This document shows, in pieces, positions 8,765-16,643 of a stretch of DNA of 55,498 bases (position 1 is its first letter; every line of letters starts with the position of its first letter). The translations under genes and the position numbers were made by a program. Location: contig CAYRSS010000025.1 of the NCBI GenBank assembly GCA_964426945.1, forward strand, positions 1 to 55,498, given 5' to 3'. Under the pieces are notes generated by a model. It was not told the DNA's origin, ran no database searches, and saw only the letters and a list, made by a program, of their open reading frames with translations. The DNA comes from CAYRSS01 sp964426945. GTDB lineage: Bacteria; Planctomycetota; Phycisphaerae; UBA1845.

Positions 8765-10321
8765 ATGGCCCGCCAACCTCGTCAGTCCAGCCTGCTGCCG
8801 CCGGATCGGACGCCGCCGGCGGGGAGCGACCTGCCGCTGACCGTCTCGCAGGTCACGGCGCTCGTCCGCCAGGCGATCAGCGCCGGCGTGCCCGCGACGT
8901 TGCACATCGTGGGTGAGATCAGCAACTTCAAACGCCATTCCAGCGGCCACGTCTACCTGACGCTGAAGGACGCGAACTGCGAACTGGCCTGCGTGATGTG
9001 GCGCGCGGATGCGGGGCGGCTGCGTTTCGCACCGACCGACGGGCTCGCCGTGCTCGCCACCGGGTCGATCGACGTGTTCGAACGCTCCGGCCGCTACCAG
9101 CTTTACATCCGCCGCCTCGAACCCCGCGGCGTGGGCGCGCTCGAACTCGCCTACCGCCAGCTTCGCGACAAACTTCAGGCCGAGGGGCTCTTCGACCCGC
9201 GACACAAGAAGCCGCTTCCCACCTACCCGCAGCGCATCGCCGTCGTGACCAGCCCGACCGGCGCGGCCGTGGCCGACGTGCTGCGGACGATCGCGCGTCG
9301 CTACCCGTGTGTCGAGCTTCTCGTCTATCCGGTTCGTGTGCAGGGGCCCGGCTCGGCGGATGAGATCGCCCGGGCGATCGCGCGGCTCAACGAGCAGGAT
9401 CGCCAGCTCGGCGGGATCGACGTCATGATCGTCGGCCGCGGCGGAGGATCGCTCGAAGACCTCTGGTCGTTCAACGAGGAACGCGTTGCGCGGGCGATTC
9501 ACGCGAGCCGGATCCCCGTGGTGAGTGCCGTCGGCCATGAGACCGACTTCACCATCGCCGATCTCGTGGCCGACGTCCGCGCCGCCACCCCGACGGCCGC
9601 AGGCGAGATCGTCGTGCCGGTGCTGGCCGAGGTGCTCGGCGACCTGCGACGGCGCGCGGCCCGGCTGACGCAGGCGACCGGAACCGGGCTTGCCCTGGCC
9701 GCGTCGCAGTTGGGGGCGCTGACCGGTCGACGGTGGTATCGCGAACCGCTGCTGAAAGTCCGCCAGCGCGACCAGCGGGTGGACGAAGCCGCGATGCGGA
9801 TGGACCGTGCACTGCGCGGGCGACTCGATCATCAGCGCGCCCGGCTCGACGAGATCGCGCCGCTGCTGCAGCGCATCGCCCCGCACGCCTTCCTGCTGCG
9901 CACCGGCGCCCGGCTGGCGGCGGCGCGCCATCGCTTCGAGCGTGCCGCCGAGCGGCGGATGCTGCGCAGCGACGCCGCCCTGCGCGACCTGGCGGGCCGG
10001 ATCGACGCAGCCGGGCCGCGCCGGACCCTGCCCCGCCGCGCCGAGCACCTGGCCGAGCTGCATCGCCGGCTCGAAGCGTCGCTGGCCGGCCGGCTGACCC
10101 ATCTGAAGCTGACACTCACCGGCCGTGAGGCGCTTCTCACCGCGCTCAGCCATCACCGGGTGCTGGCCCGCGGGTTCACCATGACACGGCTGAAGCGCGG
10201 CCGGCGGATTGTGCGCAGCGCCGCCGAGGTGAGCGAGCGCGATCGCATCATCACCGAGACGGCCGACGGCAGCTTCGAATCACAGATCGTCGACGCCCGG
10301 CAGATGGAGCTGTTTGACTGA
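8765..10321 (+). CDS. xseA: Exodeoxyribonuclease VII large subunit
   Basis: This is the large subunit of the ATP-independent single-strand exonuclease that trims DNA ends in repair. It is 518 aa, slightly longer than the 450-aa norm. The N-terminal OB fold covers about residues 20-125 (ISNFKRHSSGHVYLTLKD). The nuclease domain has RIAVVTSPTGAAVADVLR, IVGRGGGSLEDLWSFNEE and VVSAVGHETDFTIADLVAD. A long helical coiled-coil region runs to the C-terminus, ending with the conserved LARGFTMTR-type strand. ATG 8765 leaves a short Pro-rich leader before the OB fold. The small subunit gene xseB is not adjacent. Confidence 0.95.
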   Translation: MARQPRQSSLLPPDRTPPAGSDLPLTVSQVTALVRQAISAGVPATLHIVGEISNFKRHSSGHVYLTLKDANCELACVMWRADAGRLRFAPTDGLAVLATGSIDVFERSGRYQLYIRRLEPRGVGALELAYRQLRDKLQAEGLFDPRHKKPLPTYPQRIAVVTSPTGAAVADVLRTIARRYPCVELLVYPVRVQGPGSADEIARAIARLNEQDRQLGGIDVMIVGRGGGSLEDLWSFNEERVARAIHASRIPVVSAVGHETDFTIADLVADVRAATPTAAGEIVVPVLAEVLGDLRRRAARLTQATGTGLALAASQLGALTGRRWYREPLLKVRQRDQRVDEAAMRMDRALRGRLDHQRARLDEIAPLLQRIAPHAFLLRTGARLAAARHRFERAAERRMLRSDAALRDLAGRIDAAGPRRTLPRRAEHLAELHRRLEASLAGRLTHLKLTLTGREALLTALSHHRVLARGFTMTRLKRGRRIVRSAAEVSERDRIITETADGSFESQIVDARQMELFD

Positions 10322-10449
10322 CCGGCCCGATCCGCGCGTGTTACACAGCCAAGACGCATCCGCAGCGGGAGCCGCGGCGTCCAAAAGGTGTGGCGGTGCG
10401 CGATCGTCCGCCGACGACGATTCTCTTTCACCCTCGAGGAACCCCGATC

Positions 10450-12138
10450 ATGCAACCCAGGTCTCTCCCCTTGGCTTCGGTGCGGATGGCAGTTCTCACG
10501 GCGACGGTGCTGAGCCTCACGGCGCCGGCCCCGGCGGCACCGGCGGACACGCCGGCAACGGTCGAGACGAAGATCGACTCGATCGGCCTCTTCAAGAACG
10601 GACTGGCTGTCGTCCGGCGATCGGTCACGCTCGCCGGAGCGGGAGTCTACGAAGCGGGGGATGTGCCCGACCCGGTGCACGGCACGTTCTGGATCGAGAG
10701 CGACGCGCCCGTCGAAGTGCTGACGACGCAGCGGGAAGTCGTCGAGCCCGACGACGGCCAGTGGGAACACGATCCGCAGCGAACGCTGGCGGGCAAGACC
10801 GTGACGCTCTACCTGCGCCAGCAAGGCATGGCCGAGATCACCGGACGCGTCGTACGCTTCGAGAACCCGGAGGGCCGCCGCGAGTGGAGTCGCTCCTTCG
10901 AGCAGCCGCCTCACTGGAACCCGTGGTGGGGACACGCTTCGACGGCAACATCCACCGGGCAGCCCGCACCGCCGCGCTACCTGTCACTCGACACCGCTTC
11001 GGGGCGCGTGTCGGTCGACACGTCGATGATCGCTTACCTGAAGATCGACAACCCCGCGATGTCCAAGACGCGCATCAAACCCGTGCTGCAGTTTCACGTA
11101 CGCCAGGCCACCGGTCCGGTCACCGTGAACATCGCGTATCTCACCAAGGGCATCTCGTGGGCGCCAAGCTATCGCCTCGATATTGCGGATCCGAAGAACC
11201 TAGCCCTGGCCCAGTCGGCGGTCATTCGCAACGAACTTGAGGACTTCGAAGATGCGGAGATCCGGCTGATCTCGGGCTTTCCCAGCATGGAGTTTTCGCA
11301 CGTGCTGTCGCCGATGTCTCCGCGAACGACGTGGGCGAACTTCTTCTCCGACCTCAACCGCGTCATCGGCCCGTCGCGAGGCGGCGGTGGGGTGATGATG
11401 CAGCAGGTCATGCACAACGTGGCGACGTACCCCACCGCCGGCGGAAACGATCCGATCATCCCCGCCTCCGAGGGCGTCGATCTGCACTATCACTCCATCG
11501 GGCGGCGCAGTCTGCGCGAGGGCGACGCGCTGATGCTCACCGTCGCCGAGACGCGCGCGGCGTATGAACGCATCATCGACTGGTCTATCCCGGACACACG
11601 CGACGAATGGGGCCGACCGGTTGAGGACTACCAGCGCCAGCAGAACCCCGACCGCTTCGAGAACGCCGCGTGGGACGCGCTGCGATTCGACAACCCATTC
11701 GAGTTTCCCATGACCACCGCTCCCGCCACCGTGACCGCGGGCGAGCGCTACCAGGGGCAGCGGACCACCTCGTGGGTGAACCCCGGCGCCGAGGCGACCG
11801 TGCGCATCACCAAGGCCCTGTCCGTGCGCACGACCGCCGTCGAGCATGAGGAAGAGGCCTCGCGCGAAATCCTCTCGCTCGGCGGACGCAACTTCCGCAG
11901 CGTGCCGGTCAAGGGCGAACTGCAGATCTGCAACCACCGCAAGGAACCGATCCAGATCGTGATCCGCCGCGAGTTTTCCGGCGACCTCGTCGAAGCTGAA
12001 GGGGCGCCGGAAACGAACCTCCTCGAGCGCGGCGTCTATTCGATCAACCGGCGGCAGGAGCTGGTGTGGACGCTCGACCTCGGCCCGGGCGAGGACCGCA
12101 CGATCGTCTACCGCTACCGCGTGCTCGTCTGGCACTGA
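10450..12138 (+). CDS. Exported DUF4139-family protein, 562 aa
   Basis: The ATG at 10450 follows GAGGA at about 10 bases and gives a signal peptide ending near APAPAAPADT. The body has the DUF4139 pattern: an early strand IDSIGLFKNGLAVVRRSVTL, then later YLTKGISWAPSYRLDI, which is followed by an SGFPSMEFSHV segment. It closes with a beta-rich end (GPGEDRTIVYRYRV). Family members are outer or periplasmic proteins of unknown biochemistry, sometimes linked to mucoidy regulation. It ends 42 bases before the phage-type terminase gene but shows no relation to it. Confidence 0.75.
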   Translation: MQPRSLPLASVRMAVLTATVLSLTAPAPAAPADTPATVETKIDSIGLFKNGLAVVRRSVTLAGAGVYEAGDVPDPVHGTFWIESDAPVEVLTTQREVVEPDDGQWEHDPQRTLAGKTVTLYLRQQGMAEITGRVVRFENPEGRREWSRSFEQPPHWNPWWGHASTATSTGQPAPPRYLSLDTASGRVSVDTSMIAYLKIDNPAMSKTRIKPVLQFHVRQATGPVTVNIAYLTKGISWAPSYRLDIADPKNLALAQSAVIRNELEDFEDAEIRLISGFPSMEFSHVLSPMSPRTTWANFFSDLNRVIGPSRGGGGVMMQQVMHNVATYPTAGGNDPIIPASEGVDLHYHSIGRRSLREGDALMLTVAETRAAYERIIDWSIPDTRDEWGRPVEDYQRQQNPDRFENAAWDALRFDNPFEFPMTTAPATVTAGERYQGQRTTSWVNPGAEATVRITKALSVRTTAVEHEEEASREILSLGGRNFRSVPVKGELQICNHRKEPIQIVIRREFSGDLVEAEGAPETNLLERGVYSINRRQELVWTLDLGPGEDRTIVYRYRVLVWH

Positions 12139-12180
12139 CGCAAACGGCACACAGGTCGGCGCGCGGCGCGTTGTAGGGGT

Positions 12181-13539
12181 GTGGAGCCCCGCGCCGAGCC
12201 TGTCTGCTCTGATCCGCCGCCGGAGCCGGCGCGTGTCCGGCCGGCGCTGCCGCTGCTGCCCTATCAGCGCGAGGACGTTGAATCGCCGGCGCGGCTGCGG
12301 TGGAACTGCTGGTCGCGACAGACGGGCAAGAGTTTCACCAAGTCGCTGCGGCGAGTCCTGCGCGGGCTGCTGCGACGGCGCAACCAGGTGTTCCTGTCCG
12401 CGGGCGAGCGCCAGAGCCGCGAGCTGATGCTCAAGGCTCGGCAGCATTGCCAGGCGCTCAAAGTGGCCGCCGACCTCGTCGACACGCGGCACTTCGCCGG
12501 CCTGCACGTGCGACGCATGGAAATCCGCCTGCCCGGCGGCGTACGGATCATCGGTCTGCCCGCGAACCCCGAGACGGCTCGCGGCTTTACCGGCGATGTG
12601 CTGCTCGACGAATTCGCGATGCACGCCGACGACCGGGAGATCTGGGGGGCGATGTTCCCCACGCTGCTGCGCGGCGACGGCGAGCTCGATGTCGCGTCGA
12701 CGCCGCGCGGCTGCGGCAACATCTTCGCCGAGCTGCGCGACAACCCCGCCTTCTCGCACAGTACGGTCACGCTGCCCGACGCCATCGCCGCCGGCCTGCC
12801 CGCCGATGAAGCCGCCATTCGCACCGCCCTGGGCGACGAGCAGCTCTATCGCCAGGAGTTTCTCTGCGAGTTTCTCGACGAGGCCCACGCCCTGCTGCCC
12901 TGGCAGGCGATCGCGGCGTGTGCCGACGCATCGCTGCGCCCGGCGGAGAGCGTCGCCGTGCTGGCGGACGATCCGCGCGAACTGTTCGCCGGCGTGGACA
13001 TCGGGCGGCTGCGCGATCTGACGGTGGTGTGGGTGCTGGCTCGTGAAGGCGCGACGACCGGACCGCTGGTGACGGCGGCGATCTTCGAGCTTGCCGCCGC
13101 GCCGTTCCGTCAGCAGCAGGCGCTGATCCACGCCCTGCTGGCGATTCCGCGGCTGCGCCGCTGCGCGATGGACGCGGCGGGGCTTGGCATGCAACTCGTC
13201 GAGGAGGCGCAAGCGCGCTTCGGCAGCCATCGTGTCGAAGCGGTGACGCCGACGCCCGCCATGCGCACGCAGCTTGCCGGCGGCCTGCGCGTGGCGGTCG
13301 AGGGGCAGCGCATCGTCATTCCGCAGGATGAGCGGATCTTCCGCGACTGGCACAGCGTGGAGCGGACCGTCTCTTCGGGCGGTCATCTGCGGCTGGCCGT
13401 GCCGCGGCGCGAGGGGAGCCACGCCGACCGATTCTGGGCGGCGGCGCTGGCGGTGTACACCGCCGACGCGGCCGCGGGTGGCGTGATCGAAATGAACCGC
13501 GGGGCGACCGCGGCGTTTTCGCGCGAGGGTGCGTGGTGA
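12181..13539 (+). CDS. Phage Mu gp28-like large terminase subunit
   Basis: This is the motor and nuclease that packages DNA into a phage head, 452 aa. Visible motifs: Walker A SRQTGKS (residues 45-51), Walker B VLLDEF (Asp143-Glu144), the coupling motif STPRG (173-177), and RNase H-type nuclease aspartates in GVDIGR (Asp273), CAMDAAG (Asp331) and HADRFWAAAL (Asp416). All core residues are present, so the enzyme looks functional. The GTG at 12181 is the only good start after an in-frame stop; its ribosome site is weak (AGGGG, very close). The portal gene follows 79 bases later. No small terminase or phage regulatory gene precedes it. Confidence 0.92.
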   Translation: MEPRAEPVCSDPPPEPARVRPALPLLPYQREDVESPARLRWNCWSRQTGKSFTKSLRRVLRGLLRRRNQVFLSAGERQSRELMLKARQHCQALKVAADLVDTRHFAGLHVRRMEIRLPGGVRIIGLPANPETARGFTGDVLLDEFAMHADDREIWGAMFPTLLRGDGELDVASTPRGCGNIFAELRDNPAFSHSTVTLPDAIAAGLPADEAAIRTALGDEQLYRQEFLCEFLDEAHALLPWQAIAACADASLRPAESVAVLADDPRELFAGVDIGRLRDLTVVWVLAREGATTGPLVTAAIFELAAAPFRQQQALIHALLAIPRLRRCAMDAAGLGMQLVEEAQARFGSHRVEAVTPTPAMRTQLAGGLRVAVEGQRIVIPQDERIFRDWHSVERTVSSGGHLRLAVPRREGSHADRFWAAALAVYTADAAAGGVIEMNRGATAAFSREGAW

Positions 13540-13618
13540 TGTCGTCGCGAGACGGGTGTCCCGCGATGTTGCGTGCGAAGTGTGGTCAGATTGGCCTGTG
13601 ACGCTTGGGGGAATCACC

Positions 13619-14896
13619 ATGAAGCTGCTGGATCGGATCGTCGGGGCTGTTCGCGGTCGCGCTGCGGCGCCGCCGTCGGGCCGGCTGGTTACGCCGCGGG
13701 CCGAGGACTCGGTGCGCGATTATCCATCGGTTGGGCTCACGCCTTCGCGGCTGACGGCGCTGCTGCACGAAGCGGACGACGGCTCCCTCGCCGGGCCGAT
13801 GCAGCTCTTTGAAGAGATGGAGGAGAAGGACCCGCACCTGTTCGCCGTGGCCAGTACGCGCCGCCTGGCGCTGACCGGCATGGCGTGGGATGTGATCAGC
13901 GCGGCTGACGCGCAGCCGGTGACCGATCGCGCCGCGGCGGATGCGGCGGCGGCGTATTGCCGGGAGGTGCTGCAGGGCCTGGAGGGCTTCGACGAATCGC
14001 TTCAGCACCTTTCGCTGGCGACGGGCCGCAACATCGCGGTGGCCGAGATCGTCTGGAAGCCACGGGCGGGTGCGCTGCGGCCTGTGGCGGTGTATCCGAT
14101 CGACGGGGCGCGCATCGTGTTTGACGAACTGGATCGGCCGCGCGTGTTGACGGCGGAGGCGCCGCGCGACGGCATCGCCCTGCCCCCCGGCAAGTTCATC
14201 GTGCACACGCCGCACGGCGTGTCAGGGCATCCGCAGCGCGGCGGGCTGCTGCGCGTCAGCGCGATGATCTACCTTGCCAAGAACCTCGCCCTGAAGCAGT
14301 GGATGATCTTCGCCGAGGTGTTCGGCATGCCGGTGCGGATCGCGCGGTATGACGCGGCCGCCACGCCGCAGGAAAAGCGCGAGATGCTGACGATGCTCGA
14401 GTCGCTGGGCACGACCGCGGCGGGCATCTTCAGCAAGGCCATCGACCTGCAACTGGTCGAGGCCGGCCGCGGCACGGCGGGGCCGCCCTACCAGGCGCTG
14501 ATCGAGTTTCTCAACCGCGAACTGAGCAAGGCGTGGCTGGGGCAGACGCTCACGACGGAAACCGCCGGCCAGTCGGGCTCCTTCGCCGCCGCGCGCGTGC
14601 ACGAGAGCGTCCGGGCCGACGTGCTCGCGGACGACATGCGCAAGGAGGCGACGACGATCCGGCGTGACCTGCTCATCCCGTTGACGGCCTATCGCTTCGG
14701 CCCCGGTGCGGCCGCGCCGCTGTTTCGCCGTCGCCCGGCGGCGGTGGCCGATGCGGCGGCGCTGACGCAGGTGCTCGACGCGGCGGTGAACCGGCTGGGG
14801 CTGGCGGTGCCCCGGGAGTGGGCGCACCGGGCCCTGGGCGTGCCGATGGGGCGCCAGGGGGAGGAACTGATCGGCGGGCGGAAAGAGGGCGCGTGA
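13619..14896 (+). CDS. Mu gp29-like portal protein (DUF935)
   Basis: The portal forms the 12-fold ring at a head vertex through which DNA enters. The 425-aa protein has the DUF935 features: DYPSVGLTPSRL near the N-terminus, LFEEMEEKDPHLFAVASTRR, a central PIDGARIVFDELDRPR, ALKQWMIFAEVFGMPVRI, and LGQTLTTETAGQSGSFAAARVHE cut here to its core LGQTLTTETAGQSGSF. ATG 13619 has GGGGGA six bases upstream. In Mu the next gene would be the F-like head morphogenesis protein (gp30). Here it is missing and the next gene is a convergent secreted HAF protein. Confidence 0.92.
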   Translation: MKLLDRIVGAVRGRAAAPPSGRLVTPRAEDSVRDYPSVGLTPSRLTALLHEADDGSLAGPMQLFEEMEEKDPHLFAVASTRRLALTGMAWDVISAADAQPVTDRAAADAAAAYCREVLQGLEGFDESLQHLSLATGRNIAVAEIVWKPRAGALRPVAVYPIDGARIVFDELDRPRVLTAEAPRDGIALPPGKFIVHTPHGVSGHPQRGGLLRVSAMIYLAKNLALKQWMIFAEVFGMPVRIARYDAAATPQEKREMLTMLESLGTTAAGIFSKAIDLQLVEAGRGTAGPPYQALIEFLNRELSKAWLGQTLTTETAGQSGSFAAARVHESVRADVLADDMRKEATTIRRDLLIPLTAYRFGPGAAAPLFRRRPAAVADAAALTQVLDAAVNRLGLAVPREWAHRALGVPMGRQGEELIGGRKEGA

Positions 14897-14918
14897 GCGG
14901 GACGGCGCGGCCCGGGCA

Positions 14919-16436
14919 TCATCCGCCTCCCACGATCCGCTGGAACACGGCGACATCGGCGAGGTCGGTGTCTTCGTCGCCGTCGAAGTCCGCCTCGGGG
15001 CAGTCCGTGAGCACGGCCGGACCGGCGAGGCACGCGCCGACGTGAAGCGCGTCGGCCGCGTTCACCGCGCAGTCCTGGTTGAAGTCGGCCGGATCGTCGC
15101 ATGGCGATGCGTAGCGCCGCTGGAATTGTACGAAGTCGCGCAGGTCCGTCGCGCCGTCGCCGTTGAGGTCGGTGCGGCGACAGGGCGGGTAGGGCGCACC
15201 AGGGCCGCGCATGGAATCGACCAGCGTGGCACAGTCATGCCCGTCGATCACGCCGTCGTCATCAAAGTCCCCCGGCGCTACCGGCGGGAGCCGAATGACG
15301 AAGCCCTCCGGGTCGCCGTTCTCGTTGAAAGCGGATCCCACGAGAGTCCGACCGTCGGCGGATACGCCGTTGACGCTCTCGATGCGAAAGGGCGCGCTGA
15401 TGCCCATGTCGAGGCCGAAGCGCTGCAGCAGCCACTCGCGGAGCGTGCGCAGTCCGGCGCACTCGTCCCAGAGGAACGGCGGCGACCAGCCCACGAGGAT
15501 CGAGCCGTCGCGATTGGCGTCCTCGATCCACGATCCGAAGCCCAGATAGCGCGAGCCCTCCTCCGCGGTCCAGCGCCACACCGGGCCGTTGAGCCCGGAG
15601 ACGTTGCCGAAGATCGCCCGGCCGTCGCCGGACACTCGGTACGCGTGATTGTGCGGAAATGACTGGAATTCCTCCGGCGGAACCAGGGCCACCATACCCG
15701 TGCTCTGAGTCCAGCGAAATGCGACCTCAGTGCAGCACTCGGGCACGTTCGACCAACCAACGATTACAGAGCCATCCTCCGAAACGTCGTACGCTGCGGA
15801 CGATGCACCACCCAGAAGGCCGCCGAAGCTGACAAGATTCTCCGCCGGGCCTCCGTTCACCCACCTTACGGCGCGAACAAAGAATGGCAGGTCGGCCACA
15901 CCCACGATGACGGAGCCATCCCCTGACACAGCGTGCGCCCGGCTGTCGGGAGGACCACCCGCCAGCCCGCCCAAGGAGGTCATCCCCCCGTCCGCCGTCC
16001 ATCGCATGCCATAGGCCCAATTCGGATCAGGCAGATTGGCGGCGCTACGACTGCGCCCGACAGCGATTCGCCCATCGGATGAGACAGCGGTCGCCTCGGA
16101 GTAGAAACCCCCCCCGGGAACGTCGCCCAAGCCGACCAAGCCGCTTTCGACCGTCCAGAGCACAGCTTCATGTCCCGAGCTTGAGTGAGAGTTTCCGACC
16201 GCGAGCCGGCCATCGGCAGACACTGCCGCTAGCGAACTCGCGGGCGGACCGCCGGGAAGGTCTCCGACGATGAAAAAAGCAACCTGCTCCTGAGCCCTCG
16301 CCAGACCAAGCCCTATAGCACTAAGAGTGATAAGAGCAGCGCACAGCACGTGTCCGCAGCGAACTGAAAGCGGAATCAGTGTCACTGCCCAGCGACGTCG
16401 TGAACATCTGTATGAATTCGTTCTAGGTGTTTTCAC
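14919..16436 (-). CDS. Secreted HAF-repeat protein with dockerin-like C-terminus, 505 aa
   Basis: The mature part is built of HAF repeats, each like DGSVIVGWSNVP followed by AFRWTQSTGM. About seven copies run between residues 55 and 390, typical of extracellular beta-propeller-like proteins of unknown role. The C-terminal 120 residues hold paired calcium loops (GDFDDDGVIDGHDC, TDLNGDGATDLRDF, ADFDGDEDTDLADV). The start is uncertain: GTG 16436 gives an Arg-rich leader before the signal-peptide core LCAALITLSAIGLGLARA, and an internal GTG nearer that core may be used. It is a close architectural relative of the gene at 53962-55419. It converges on the portal gene with 22 bases between. Confidence 0.85.
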   Translation of the reverse strand: MKTPRTNSYRCSRRRWAVTLIPLSVRCGHVLCAALITLSAIGLGLARAQEQVAFFIVGDLPGGPPASSLAAVSADGRLAVGNSHSSSGHEAVLWTVESGLVGLGDVPGGGFYSEATAVSSDGRIAVGRSRSAANLPDPNWAYGMRWTADGGMTSLGGLAGGPPDSRAHAVSGDGSVIVGVADLPFFVRAVRWVNGGPAENLVSFGGLLGGASSAAYDVSEDGSVIVGWSNVPECCTEVAFRWTQSTGMVALVPPEEFQSFPHNHAYRVSGDGRAIFGNVSGLNGPVWRWTAEEGSRYLGFGSWIEDANRDGSILVGWSPPFLWDECAGLRTLREWLLQRFGLDMGISAPFRIESVNGVSADGRTLVGSAFNENGDPEGFVIRLPPVAPGDFDDDGVIDGHDCATLVDSMRGPGAPYPPCRRTDLNGDGATDLRDFVQFQRRYASPCDDPADFNQDCAVNAADALHVGACLAGPAVLTDCPEADFDGDEDTDLADVAVFQRIVGGG

Positions 16437-16524
16437 TTAGTGGTACCTGCACCGAGAGCTCAATGGCGATTTCAGTGGATTTTACTTGCCGGCATTGGCC
16501 AGTTGTGCGTGCTGGTGGCCTAGG

Positions 16525-16534
16525 NNNNNNNNNN
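16525..16534. other. Assembly gap (10 N)
   Basis: Ten N bases mark a scaffold join between two genes, so no coding frame is cut. The order, orientation and distance of everything left and right of this point depend on the scaffolding. The bases on its right are low complexity (poly-T then poly-C), which often ends short-read contigs. Confidence 0.98.
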
Positions 16535-16564
16535 ATTTAGGTTTTTTCTTTTTTTTTATTGGCG

Positions 16565-16582
16565 CCCCCCCCCCCCCCCCCC
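16565..16582. repeat. Poly-C tract, 18 C, next to the assembly gap
   Basis: An uninterrupted run of 18 C follows a T-rich run (16541-16560). It is about 60 bases upstream of the beta-helix protein start. A homopolymer of this length is more likely a sequencing or assembly artefact at a contig edge than a real phase-variable tract. Confidence 0.9.
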
Positions 16583-16643
16583 GGTCAAGGTATAAGCTCC
16601 CCGTTCGCTGGAACCCATGTCGCATAATCGAAAGGAACTCAGC

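Noticed and set aside
8321..10156. N-terminal extension of the DUF5009 gene to over 1000 codons
   Set aside because: The extension runs through the heptamer arrays and antisense through xseA; the family N-terminus begins at 8320.
11200..13620. Long open frame on the minus strand (about 800 codons) over the DUF4139 and terminase genes
   Set aside because: Arg/His/Gly-rich product with no motif; it lies antisense to two clearly coding genes. High GC makes long empty frames common here.
12181..14896. Decayed prophage remnant
   Set aside because: All terminase catalytic residues and the full portal length are kept, with no stop or frameshift, so decay is not supported.
16565..16582. Phase-variable poly-C switch for the beta-helix protein
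   Set aside because: Outside the coding region, next to an N-gap and a T-run; an artefact is more likely.
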